Source: Enterococcus aquimarinus (GTDB lineage: Bacteria > Bacillota > Bacilli > Lactobacillales > Enterococcaceae). From it: DNA of 62,509 bases. Position 1 is the stretch's first letter. Each line of letters opens with the position of its first letter. The notes beneath the pieces were generated by a model. It worked only from the letters and a program-made list of their open reading frames with translations. It made no database searches and was not told the origin of the DNA. Shown in pieces: positions 1-7,125 of the stretch. A program made the position numbers and the translations under genes. The stretch is taken from positions 1 through 62,509 of the forward strand of contig NZ_JXKD01000016.1 in NCBI RefSeq assembly GCF_001885765.1. The letters run 5' to 3'.

Positions 1-271
1 GCTTCTTTAAACGTAAAAAGGTTTTGTATTCAGAAACCTTATTTAGCTGAGTATTGACGGTTTTAAACCCCCATTTAATAATAGATTGATTGTTTTCCAC
101 CCCACATTTGAGACAACAATCAGGCGTGTAGGAAAGCGTGGCATGGAAAACATGACAGATTTCTTCTTTAATAAATTCCTTGGTATAAAGATCTTCTTCT
201 TTTTCGCCTTGAAAAACGATAGTAAAGTCTAGAATATTTAGCATGGTTCTGATAAAATGAAGTTCGAGCAT
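1..271 (-). CDS. ISL3-family transposase, N-terminal part (runs off the window)
   Basis: The reading frame starts with ATG at 269-271 on the minus strand and stays open for 90 codons to the window edge. It shows the N-terminal zinc-ribbon of ISL3 transposases: a CCLKCG motif, then the IIKWGFKTVNTQL stretch typical of the family, just before where the second cysteine pair would lie. The rest, with the DDE catalytic domain, is outside the window. The gene belongs to the element ending at 388. Confidence 0.85.
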   Translation of the reverse strand, partial: MLELHFIRTMLNILDFTIVFQGEKEEDLYTKEFIKEEICHVFHATLSYTPDCCLKCGVENNQSIIKWGFKTVNTQLNKVSEYKTFLRLKK

Positions 272-361
272 CTTGAATTCCCCCTTGGATTTGTTTTAGA
301 CGACTTAATTCTAGAGGATTCAAGATGTTTTTTCAATACACAAAAATAGTGCTGGTAAATT

Positions 362-388
362 TCTACCAACACTAGAAAGTATAGAACC
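362..388 (-). repeat. ISL3 terminal inverted repeat, left copy
   Basis: Read outward-in on the minus strand it begins GGTTCTATACTTTCTAGTGT and is 27 nt long. It is identical to 62483-62509 on the plus strand. It marks the exact end of the element; host sequence begins at 389. Confidence 0.9.
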
Positions 389-470
389 TATAACATGAAA
401 TTCACGTGGTGTTTTTTTATGGATTTTTAGAGGTGGCTAACCTCATTATAAAATCCTCCAGTGAATTAAC

Positions 471-499
471 TTGCTTTTTTTCCTTCCCTTATTTATAAT
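471..499 (+). promoter_or_regulatory. Promoter for the Mn riboswitch/ATPase transcript
   Basis: TTGCTT at 471-476, a 17-nt spacer and a perfect TATAAT at 494-499 predict a start near 506, just upstream of the riboswitch. The tract 389-470 between the IS end and the promoter holds only a short imperfect hairpin (GGATTT at 421-426 with AAATCC at 451-456) and no gene. Confidence 0.7.
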
Positions 500-514
500 A
501 AGTTTGACATTAAA

Positions 515-613
515 ATAAGAAGTGCGGGAGTAACTGGCAGTTTTTTACTGCTACAGTGCCACCAAACGTAGATAATTTATCTGCTGGTGCTGTATTAAAT
601 AGTAAGACGCATA
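515..613 (+). promoter_or_regulatory. yybP-ykoY manganese riboswitch
   Basis: The leader has the conserved 5' GGGAGUA-type strand (CGGGAGTAAC at 524-533) and the 3' AGTAAGAC strand (601-608). They are closed by a P1 helix, TGCG (523-526) with CGCA (608-611), with two internal stems between. This matches the Mn2+-sensing yybP-ykoY class. Members of this class precede yoaB-type P-type ATPases in Lactococcus and mgtA in Streptococcus pneumoniae, the same context as here. The P1 3' strand is also the 5' strand of the terminator at 605-645, so ligand-stabilised P1 should prevent termination. The class assignment comes from visual matching to the consensus. Confidence 0.8.
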
Positions 614-645
614 CGGAAGTGAGTTTTTCCGTATGCGTCTTTATT
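605..645 (+). terminator. Riboswitch-controlled intrinsic terminator
   Basis: A 14-bp perfect stem (AGACGCATACGGAA with TTCCGTATGCGTCT) is followed by TTTATTTGT. Its first strand overlaps riboswitch P1, giving mutually exclusive ON and OFF folds. It ends 34 nt before the ATPase start codon. Confidence 0.85.
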
Positions 646-678
646 TGTCTCACTCCAAAAGCATAGAAAGGACAGAAA

Positions 679-3306
679 ATGGATTATTATAAAGAAAGTA
701 TTGAAACGGTATTGTCGTCTTTAAACACCTCTACCGAAGGAATTATGACGGAGGATGCAAAAAAGCGGCAAGAAGAACAAGGGTTTAATGAAATCAGTAG
801 AAAAGATAGACAGTCTACACTCTCTATGTTCATTGATACCTTTAAAGACCCATTGGTTATCGTCTTGCTTATCGTTGCCATCGTGCAAATCGTATTAGGA
901 GAAGCTGTTGAATCTCTCATTATTTTTGCGGTGCTTATCATCAATTCAATCTTAAGTGTCGTTCAAACAAAAAAGGCAGAAGATTCTTTAGAGTCTTTAA
1001 GACAAATGGCTACTCCAACGACTACAGTCATTAGAAATGGTCGTCCACAAAATGTCGAGGCTAGAGAACTGGTCAAAGGGGACATTGTTCTTTTAGAAGC
1101 GGGAGACAATATTCCAGCAGACGGAAGACTGATTGAAGCGGAATCTCTTCAAGTCGTAGAAGGGGCATTAACAGGTGAATCGGTTGCTTCAGATAAATTC
1201 GTTGCTAAGCTGGAAGAAGATGCCCCTCTTGCGGATAGAAGTAATATGACTTATAGTGGCACGCTTGTCACTTACGGTAGAGGAAAAATGGTTGTCACAG
1301 CTATTGGAGAAGAAACAGAAATGGGTAAAGTCGCCCAGTTGATTCAAAGTGCAGAAGCCAAACAAACCCCTCTCCAACGAAAGCTGGAAGATTTCAGTAA
1401 AAAACTGGGTATTGGTATTCTGATTTTATCCATTCTCATTTTTGCTATTCAAGCTGTTCGAATCTTCTTAGGAGATTCACAAGACTATACTGTTCCATTA
1501 GTTAACGCCTTTATGTTTGCGGTAGCTGTGGCTGTTGCGGCTATTCCTGAAGCTCTCCAATCCATCGTAACGATTGTCTTATCTGTTGGAACAAATAAAA
1601 TGGCTAAACAGCATGTGATTATCAGACAATTGCCAGCTGTAGAAACCCTCGGATCAACAGGTGTTATCTGTACAGATAAAACCGGGACATTGACACAAAA
1701 TAAAATGACGGTCGTGGATGCCTATATACCGAATGGTGTCACACACTTATTTTCTGGGGACAGCCAAACGTGGTCTGATTCCGAACGCATCCTCATGCAA
1801 ATAGCCGTACTAGCGAATGATTCCAATATTGATGAAAAAGGGGAATCGAGCGGTGATCCGACGGAAGTGGCTTTAATTGCTTACAGTAACAAGCAAGATG
1901 CACCCTATGAAGAAATCCGTAAGAAATACCCTCGTTTACTCGAGCTGCCTTTTGATTCAAGCAGAAAGCGCATGTCAACCGTGCATGAAATCAATAGTGA
2001 AAAACGCCTCTTAACAAAAGGTGGGCCAGATATTATCTTCGACTTGTGCTCACGTATTAAGCTGAACGGTGAAATTGTCGAATTAACAGAAGAACGATTA
2101 GAGGCTCTCAAAGCGCAAAACGAAAAGTTCTCTGACCAGGCCTTTCGTGTGTTAGCTTTCGCTTACAAGCCTATTGAAAAAGATACTATTGAAGTTGAAG
2201 ATGAAAGTGATTTAATCTTTGTCGGTTTACTTGCAATGATCGATCCTCCTAGAGAAGAAGTGTATCACGCCGTTCAGGATGCAGAAAAAGCAGGAATTAA
2301 AACTGTCATGATTACTGGTGACCATAAAACGACTGCACGAGCCATTGGTCGGGACTTGAATATTTTCAAGGAAGGTGACCTTGCTTATACCGGACAAGAA
2401 TTAGACGCGCTAAGCGATGATGAGCTGATGGACAAGTTAGAAAAAATATCAGTTTATGCGCGTGTTACTCCAGAAAACAAAATCAGAATCGTAGATGCTT
2501 GGCAAAAGAAAAACCAGGTGACCGCAATGACTGGAGATGGAGTGAATGATGCCCCTGCTTTAAAACAAGCTGACATCGGGATAGCCATGGGTAGTGGAAC
2601 AGATGTGGCTAAAGATGCCTCTGCTATGATTTTGACAGATGATAACTTTGTATCTATCGTTCATGCGGTTGCTGTCGGGCGTACGGTTTACAGTAATATT
2701 AAAAAAGCTATTGCTTACCTATTCTCAGGTAACTTAGGTGCTGTTATTGCGATTTTAGTTGCTTTATTACTCAATTGGGTTAACCCCTTTACAGCATTAC
2801 AATTACTCTTTATTAACTTAGCTAATGATTCCCTTCCTGCTATTGCTTTGGGATTAGAGCCTAGAGAACCTAACGTCATGAATGAATCACCGAGAGATCC
2901 TGATGAGTCTATTTTCTCAGGAAAAACCTTAAGCACAGTTATATTCCGGGGTTCTTTAATCGGTCTAGCGGTTATCATTTCTCAGTTTATTGGGTTGCAG
3001 TACTCAGCTGAGATAAGTGTAGCGATGGCCTTTACAACACTTATTTTATCTAGAACATTGCAAATATTCCCTGCGCGTTCGACTACTCAAACTAGTTTTG
3101 AAGCAGGATTCTTTACTAACAAATTTATATTAATGGCCTTTATTGCTTGTTTAGGTCTATATGGTATCACTCTTTTACCGGTTGTTAGAGGGGTATTCTC
3201 AATCCCAGATACTTTTGGCTTAATGCATTGGGCTATTGCAACAGGATTGGCCTTATCTACAACTGTACTGATGGAATTGAAGAAAAAAGTTTTCCCCGCT
3301 AAATAA
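679..3306 (+). CDS. P-type cation-transporting ATPase (YoaB/MgtA type, riboswitch controlled)
   Basis: This 875-residue protein is a P2-type ATPase that pumps divalent cations across the cytoplasmic membrane. Visible features are an N-terminal cation-ATPase domain, the actuator TGES motif near residue 164, a PEAL transport-helix motif near 290, and the phosphorylated aspartate D333 in DKTGTLT. The hinge GDGVNDAP lies near 620, followed by a six-helix C-terminal region. PEAL replaces the PEGL of SERCA-like calcium pumps, as in the yoaB/MgtA group. ATG 679 follows GAAAGGA. With the yybP-ykoY riboswitch just upstream the likely role is Mn2+ (or Ca2+/Mn2+) efflux induced when manganese is high. 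Family known; substrate inferred from regulation. Confidence 0.9.
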   Translation: MDYYKESIETVLSSLNTSTEGIMTEDAKKRQEEQGFNEISRKDRQSTLSMFIDTFKDPLVIVLLIVAIVQIVLGEAVESLIIFAVLIINSILSVVQTKKAEDSLESLRQMATPTTTVIRNGRPQNVEARELVKGDIVLLEAGDNIPADGRLIEAESLQVVEGALTGESVASDKFVAKLEEDAPLADRSNMTYSGTLVTYGRGKMVVTAIGEETEMGKVAQLIQSAEAKQTPLQRKLEDFSKKLGIGILILSILIFAIQAVRIFLGDSQDYTVPLVNAFMFAVAVAVAAIPEALQSIVTIVLSVGTNKMAKQHVIIRQLPAVETLGSTGVICTDKTGTLTQNKMTVVDAYIPNGVTHLFSGDSQTWSDSERILMQIAVLANDSNIDEKGESSGDPTEVALIAYSNKQDAPYEEIRKKYPRLLELPFDSSRKRMSTVHEINSEKRLLTKGGPDIIFDLCSRIKLNGEIVELTEERLEALKAQNEKFSDQAFRVLAFAYKPIEKDTIEVEDESDLIFVGLLAMIDPPREEVYHAVQDAEKAGIKTVMITGDHKTTARAIGRDLNIFKEGDLAYTGQELDALSDDELMDKLEKISVYARVTPENKIRIVDAWQKKNQVTAMTGDGVNDAPALKQADIGIAMGSGTDVAKDASAMILTDDNFVSIVHAVAVGRTVYSNIKKAIAYLFSGNLGAVIAILVALLLNWVNPFTALQLLFINLANDSLPAIALGLEPREPNVMNESPRDPDESIFSGKTLSTVIFRGSLIGLAVIISQFIGLQYSAEISVAMAFTTLILSRTLQIFPARSTTQTSFEAGFFTNKFILMAFIACLGLYGITLLPVVRGVFSIPDTFGLMHWAIATGLALSTTVLMELKKKVFPAK

Positions 3307-3373
3307 ATTAATACGTTTTAAATACAGAGCACGAAAAGGAGGCTGGGACAAAAGGTCCCGGATTCTGAATCAA

Positions 3374-3420
3374 AAGAGAACTTACAATTTCTGTCTTGTA
3401 AATTGCATGTTCTCTTATTT
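3374..3420 (+). terminator. Terminator after the P-type ATPase
   Basis: AAGAGAAC (3374-3381) pairs with GTTCTCTT (3409-3416), with an inner TTACAATT/AATTG-type pairing, followed by ATTTTAA. A GGCTGGGACAAAA motif that recurs next to genes in Lactobacillales lies just before it. Confidence 0.6.
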
Positions 3421-3462
3421 TAATGTTTAGATTTTTGCGAAAATATGTAACATGAACAGTAC

Positions 3463-3497
3463 AAAAGCCACCTTGCAGCAAATAGGGTGGCTTTTTA
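3463..3497 (+). terminator. Intrinsic terminator
   Basis: AAAAGCCACC pairs with GGTGGCTTTTT around a 13-nt loop. No gene ends directly before it other than the ATPase, so it may be a second terminator or the scar of a lost gene. Confidence 0.6.
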
Positions 3498-3658
3498 TCG
3501 CTATTTTTGTATTAATTTAACTTTTACCTGAATAATTCATAGTTTTACTAATAGTCTTTCCTAACATTGATTGTAAGCGCCGAATAATAGGGTACCTACC
3601 AATCAAAAACGCCGTCATCTATACTGAGAACATCAAGTATAAATGGAGGCGTTTTTTA

Positions 3659-3838
3659 ATGCATACTCAAGAAGTAGTTCAAATTCAATTAGACAAAGAA
3701 AGTTCGAAACAGACAGATAACTCTGTGAAACTGGCTATTCAATTCGAAAATAAAAATCAGAACATTCAAATTTATAATGGGGCCAGTCTCTATCTGGTTC
3801 AAGTACTTTTGAAAGAAGTCTGCGCTCATGATGCTTGA
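3659..3838 (+). CDS. tnpA: IS66 accessory protein TnpA (59 aa)
   Basis: This small first gene of the IS66 element runs from ATG 3659 to TGA 3836-3838 and encodes 59 residues. It follows a good GGAGG at 3645-3649. The C-terminal part (IQIYNGASLYLVQVLLKEV) resembles the end of IS66 TnpA proteins, where a short hydrophobic segment precedes an L-KEL-type ending. Its stop overlaps the tnpB start by 11 nt, which indicates translational coupling. It appears intact; its molecular role in transposition is not well defined. Confidence 0.75.
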   Translation: MHTQEVVQIQLDKESSKQTDNSVKLAIQFENKNQNIQIYNGASLYLVQVLLKEVCAHDA

Positions 3839-4181
3839 CTATACGAAAGTTTCTAAGATCTACCTTGTCTGTGGGAAAACCGATTTGCGTAAAGGAATTG
3901 ATGGGCTTGCCGCAATCATCCAACATCAATATCAATTCGATCCTTATGAGAATGCGCTCTTTCTTTTTTGCGGTGGCCGCTTGGATCGTTTTAAAATGTT
4001 GTACTATGAAAACGACGGCTATCTGCTCCTTTATAAACGATTGGACCAAGGAAAATTTCATTGGCCCCGAACTAAAGAAGAAATTCGTCAACTCAGTCAC
4101 CAACAACTTCGCTGGTTGCTTGAAGGGATCAGTATCGATCAACCGAAAGCCATTCGTTCTGGTAAAAAGGGAATTTTTTAA
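3828..4181 (+). CDS. tnpB: IS66 accessory protein TnpB
   Basis: The protein has 117 residues, the usual length for IS66 TnpB (Orf2). It shows the family hallmarks: VCGKTDLRKGIDGLAA near residues 14-29, LFLFCGGRLDRFKMLYY near 44-60, and the E-[LI]-RQLS ending region. It starts inside the end of tnpA (ATG-ATG at 3828) and precedes tnpC. TnpB is required for transposition in studied IS66 elements. It looks intact here. Confidence 0.9.
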   Translation: MMLDYTKVSKIYLVCGKTDLRKGIDGLAAIIQHQYQFDPYENALFLFCGGRLDRFKMLYYENDGYLLLYKRLDQGKFHWPRTKEEIRQLSHQQLRWLLEGISIDQPKAIRSGKKGIF

Positions 4182-4300
4182 AGGTTTCAAGCGAAAAACT
4201 TTCTTGTTAATCATTGATTTATCACTCTTTTCTCCTGCTTTTTCTTTTGGTTTTTGGTAAAATGAATCCAATCATTAAAAAAGAGAGCGAGGAGAAAACA

Positions 4301-5862
4301 GTGACGACTAAAACAAAGCCATCCACGACTGATTCCCTCATTCAAATGCTTCAAGAACAAATACAAACCAATCAAAAACAATCCCTCATCATCGACGGCT
4401 TAACACAAGAAATCAAATTACTGCGTGAACAAATCGCTTATTTGACGAATAAAATGTATGGGAGATCCAAGGAATCTTTGCCTGAACAAGTGTCAGGTCA
4501 ATTAAGCCTGGGGCTTTTTGAGGAACCTGAAATTTTTGAGGGGCTAGAAACCGAAGAAACCTTGACCGTTCGTTCACATCCAAGAAAAAAAGGGACGAAG
4601 GCCAATAAAATCGCGCACTTCCCGACGAAAGAAGTCCATCATGAGTTGTCAGAAGAGGCACTCGATTGCGAGAAATGTGGCTCAAAAATGGTTGATATTG
4701 GGACAAAAAAGTACGTGAAGAAATCCAATTTCATCAAGCGCGCATTGATACTTTACAGCACATCCAACACAGTTATTGTTGTAAAGCCTGCGAACAAAAG
4801 GGCGAAAGTTTCTTTAAAAAAGGGCCTGTCCCTAAACCGGTGATTCAAAACAGTTTGGCTTCTCCTAGCCTCGTTGCCGAAACGATTCGTTTGAAATTTG
4901 AACAAAAAGTCCCTGCTTATCGCCAAGAGAAATATTGGTAACAGCTGCAGCTCGATATTTCTCGGGATAACATCGTCAACTGGCATATTCGTGTCAGTGA
5001 AGACTATTTAACCCCACTAATTGAACGGTTAAAACAAGAATTTCTTCATCAAGACGTGGGTTATGCCGATGAAACGCCGTATCGTGTGTTAGAAAGTGAA
5101 AAAGCCACCAACTATTTCTGGGCATTTAGTAATTTTGAACACTCTGAAAAGCCCTTTGTGATTTTTCACTACGCCCAAACGAGAAGTCGCGAGATTCCTC
5201 GTGCGTTCTTAGCCGATTTTAAAGGGTATCTTCATTGTGATGGTTATTCTTCTTACGACTCGCTTGAAAACATTCTTCCGGTGCGTTGTTATGCCCACGT
5301 CAGAAGGAAGTTTTATGAGGCCTTGCCCCAAACGACGGCTTGCGAAACTATCCATCCTGCAGAATACGTCTTGAATCAGTTGAAAAAATGTTTTAAACTC
5401 GAACAAGACTGGAAGCCTCTTTCTCCAAAGGAGCGACTCGTTCAGCGCAAGGCAGAATTGAAACCACGAATGGACGCGCTTTATCGCTACGTGGGCGAGA
5501 TTTCTGCCGTGCCCAAATCGAAACTCGACAAAGCCATCCAATATTTTATGAAATATCGAAAAGATTTGGAGCGCGTATTTGAAGATGGACGATTAGAGCT
5601 GACCAATAATCAAAGCGAGCGCTTGATTAAAGATTTAGTCATGGGGAGAAAGAATTATCTTTTCTCGACAAGCTACGCAGGTGCAGAGGCTCTTGGGAAT
5701 ATTCTCAGTCTTTTAAAAACGTCAGAGTTAAACGGCCTCAATCCAAGCAAATATTTCACGTACTTATTTGAAGCACTACCAAACTTACCGGTACTCACTT
5801 CAAAACACGTCGATGACTATCTGCCTTGGTCTCCCAAAGTTCAAGAACACTGCAAAGCATAA
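4301..5862 (+). pseudogene. tnpC: IS66 transposase TnpC, frameshifted and interrupted
   Basis: The C-terminal catalytic region (from about 5056) is well preserved: DVGYADETPYRV, HCDGYSSYD, and the late NNQSERLIKDLVMGRKNYLF block. Two lesions break the gene. A one-base loss in the A-run at about 4705-4710 shifts frame, so the zinc-finger half (CEKCG...CCKAC) no longer connects. A TAA at 4939-4941 interrupts the restored frame between KYW and QLQLD. The best start is GTG 4301, which has GAGGAG 6 nt upstream; an in-frame ATG at 4262 lacks a ribosome site. The N-terminus carries the usual leucine-rich coiled segment. Confidence 0.88.
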
Positions 5863-5979
5863 AAATACGCCAAGGCTCAAATGTAGAATAACATTTGGGC
5901 TATTTGGCGTACAGGTACTCTGTTATTCGGCGCTTACGTTCAAACTATTTTAGTTGATTTTACAATCTGTCACTTTCAA

Positions 5980-6012
5980 CTCCAGTCAAAAGGCTGGAGT
6001 TTATGCTTTTTC
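5980..6012 (+). terminator. Terminator downstream of IS66
   Basis: ACTCCAG pairs with CTGGAGT around TCAAAAGG, followed by TTATGCTTTTT. It insulates the following operator/promoter from the IS. Confidence 0.65.
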
Positions 6013-6023
6013 TCGAAAAAATG

Positions 6024-6091
6024 GTCATTCATTACAAAATAACGACAGTTCATGACATGGATAAAAAAATCGGGCTGAGTTAGCTTATACT
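6024..6091 (+). promoter_or_regulatory. LytTR-type direct-repeat promoter, copy 1
   Basis: Two 9-bp direct repeats, GTCATTCAT (6024-6032) and ACAGTTCAT (6045-6053), are separated by exactly 12 bp. They are followed 32 bp later by a TATACT -10 box (6086-6091), with no good -35. This is the architecture bound by LytTR response regulators such as AgrA, ComE, BlpR and PlnC. The second repeat fits the published consensus fully; the first fits it partly. No such regulator or its kinase is in the window, so control would be in trans. Confidence 0.7.
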
Positions 6092-6125
6092 AAGAGTGTA
6101 AAAAATAAGAACAAGGAGAAATGAG

Positions 6126-6311
6126 ATGACAGAAGAACAATTGCTACATGTCGCTATGATAGTCTATACCTTGTATGTGCTGTACTTACTTGTCACCAAG
6201 AATTTTGTACCACGCTTCATAACTCCCTATGGACTGTATCTATTTGTACTCGTTGAAGAAAAATTAGAGAAATTTTGTAAAAAACTATATCACAACTTAA
6301 TGAATCGATAA
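6126..6311 (+). CDS. Small two-helix membrane protein, putative bacteriocin-immunity type
   Basis: This 61-residue protein starts at ATG 6126 after AAGGAGAA. It has two hydrophobic segments (about residues 7-24 and 31-45) and a basic C-terminus, ending KKLYHNLMNR. It is paralogous to the next gene: both share an LHxxMxVYT motif in the first helix and PYGxYL...EK in the second. I do not recognise a named family with certainty. Size, topology, the LytTR-type promoter and the nearby CPBP protease resemble blp/pln immunity regions. Function is inferred from that context. Confidence 0.65.
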   Translation: MTEEQLLHVAMIVYTLYVLYLLVTKNFVPRFITPYGLYLFVLVEEKLEKFCKKLYHNLMNR

Positions 6312-6317
6312 AAAATG

Positions 6318-6385
6318 GTCATTCATTACAAAATAACGACCGTTCATGACATGGATGAAAAATTTGGTCTGGGTTAGCTTATACT
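6318..6385 (+). promoter_or_regulatory. LytTR-type direct-repeat promoter, copy 2
   Basis: This is a near-identical copy of the upstream promoter, shifted by 294 bp. The repeats are GTCATTCAT (6318-6326) and ACCGTTCAT (6339-6347) with a 12-bp spacer, and the -10 TATACT is at 6380-6385. ACCGTTCAT matches the LytTR half-site consensus at all nine positions. The duplication covers about 110 bp including the leader. Confidence 0.72.
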
Positions 6386-6421
6386 AAGAGTGTAAAGAAA
6401 ACAAGAATAGGAGAAACAAAG

Positions 6422-6631
6422 ATGAGAAAAAAAAAGGAAATTGTTATTACAGGGAAACACGTATTACATGCAACAATGCTTGTCTATACCTTCTTTATTG
6501 GATTTGCATTCATTAGACAGAATCTTGAGTTGCCGATGTTGATACCATACGGATTCTATCTACTTACCCTTATTCTTGAAAAAATGGACAAAAGTGTCAA
6601 AACGTTATTTGAAATCAGAATTGAACGTTAA
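6422..6631 (+). CDS. Small two-helix membrane protein, paralogue of the preceding gene
   Basis: The protein has 69 residues from ATG 6422, with AGGAGAAA upstream. It begins with a lysine-rich cytoplasmic start (MRKKKE), then two hydrophobic helices, with the VLHATMLVYT and IPYGFYLLTL motifs shared with the 61-residue neighbour. It ends in a charged tail. It has its own LytTR-type promoter, so each paralogue is a promoter-plus-gene cassette. Proposed role: self-immunity to a bacteriocin, or membrane protection, by context only. Confidence 0.65.
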   Translation: MRKKKEIVITGKHVLHATMLVYTFFIGFAFIRQNLELPMLIPYGFYLLTLILEKMDKSVKTLFEIRIER

Positions 6632-6658
6632 GGAAAATGATAGTGAGGAGAACTGAGG

Positions 6659-6874
6659 ATGAAAAAAATCAATAAAGCTATAATGGTTGAGATAACTTGT
6701 ACTATACTCTTTATTTTATATGGTATAGCTACCATACTATCTGATATAGGAGTAATCCCATTTTCAGAACCGATTCCACTTACAATTGTAATCTGCATAT
6801 ATTTAGGTATTTTGGGAAATATTGAAACAAATAGACTTAACTTTGAAAATGATAAAAATGGTCATTCAAAATAA
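6659..6874 (+). CDS. Small membrane protein (71 aa) with a tail encoded by promoter remnant
   Basis: ATG 6659 follows GTGAGGAG. Two predicted helices lie at about residues 8-28 and 38-55. It is not clearly related to the two upstream paralogues. The last codons (NDKNGHSK then TAA) are read from sequence that matches the start of the duplicated LytTR promoter, aaaaatggtcattca. The natural C-terminus therefore seems to have been replaced or extended when a promoter copy was deleted. It lies 27 nt after the previous gene and is probably cotranscribed with it. Function unknown. Confidence 0.6.
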   Translation: MKKINKAIMVEITCTILFILYGIATILSDIGVIPFSEPIPLTIVICIYLGILGNIETNRLNFENDKNGHSK

Positions 6875-6890
6875 AACGAGAACAAGGAGA
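6853..6890 (+). repeat. Third, deleted copy of the LytTR promoter cassette
   Basis: The sequence reads aaaaatggtcattca, then jumps directly to the leader end (acgagaacaaggagaaag) seen in the two full copies. The second half-site and the -10 are missing. This is a deletion scar inside a third cassette. Confidence 0.65.
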
Positions 6891-6897
6891 AAGGAAA

Positions 6898-7122
6898 ATG
6901 GAAAACAAACATCAAATGATGACTATCAAAGAAACGAATAAAATTATGCAGTTCTTGCAAGGGCTTGTTGAAGGATTTTTGGTCACTGCCTTTCTAATTC
7001 ACCTAGTAGTTGGGCTTGTTCTTGGAAAAACAGTAAATGTTTTCTCATCTGACCTATATCCAACGCTCTTTATTGCATTGTATTTTCTAATGAAAGTGAA
7101 TAAGACTAAAAAGGAGGACTAG
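6898..7122 (+). CDS. Small membrane protein (74 aa)
   Basis: ATG 6898 follows AAGGAGAAAGG. The protein has a polar N-terminus, one helix at about residues 24-42 and a second at about 55-66, and ends in a charged KVNKTKKED tail. It has no recognisable family. Because the promoter ahead of it is deleted, it should be read through from the copy-2 promoter. The next gene's ribosome site lies inside its last codons, so the small genes and the CPBP gene form one operon. An immunity-like role is inferred from context only. Confidence 0.6.
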   Translation: MENKHQMMTIKETNKIMQFLQGLVEGFLVTAFLIHLVVGLVLGKTVNVFSSDLYPTLFIALYFLMKVNKTKKED

Positions 7123-7125
7123 CTT

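Larger units (their letters stand above)
1..388 (-). mobile_element. ISL3-family insertion sequence, partial (one end)
   Basis: This is the terminal part of an ISL3-family element. Its outer boundary is the 27-nt inverted repeat at 362-388, and its transposase starts at 271 and runs leftward out of the window. The identical repeat occurs in inverse orientation at 62483-62509. The 8 bp outside the left end (tataacat) and outside the right end (tttatttt) differ, so these are not the two ends of one element but separate copies. The family call rests on the transposase N-terminus and on the GGTTCT...TAGTGTTGG style of repeat. Confidence 0.85.
3573..5937 (+). mobile_element. IS66-family insertion sequence with broken tnpC
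   Basis: The element is bounded by inverted repeats starting GTAAGCGCCGAATAA (3573) and, on the other strand, from 5937. The first 25 nt of the two ends match at 23 positions. It has the classical IS66 order tnpA-tnpB-tnpC. The flanking 8-mers (cattgatt left, gttcaaac right) do not match, so no 8-bp target duplication remains. This suggests rearrangement after insertion. The transposase gene carries a frameshift and a stop, so the copy should be inactive by itself. Confidence 0.9.

Noticed and set aside
504-509. TTGACA as a second promoter inside the riboswitch leader
   Set aside because: No -10 at proper spacing; the TTGCTT/TATAAT promoter just upstream explains the transcript.
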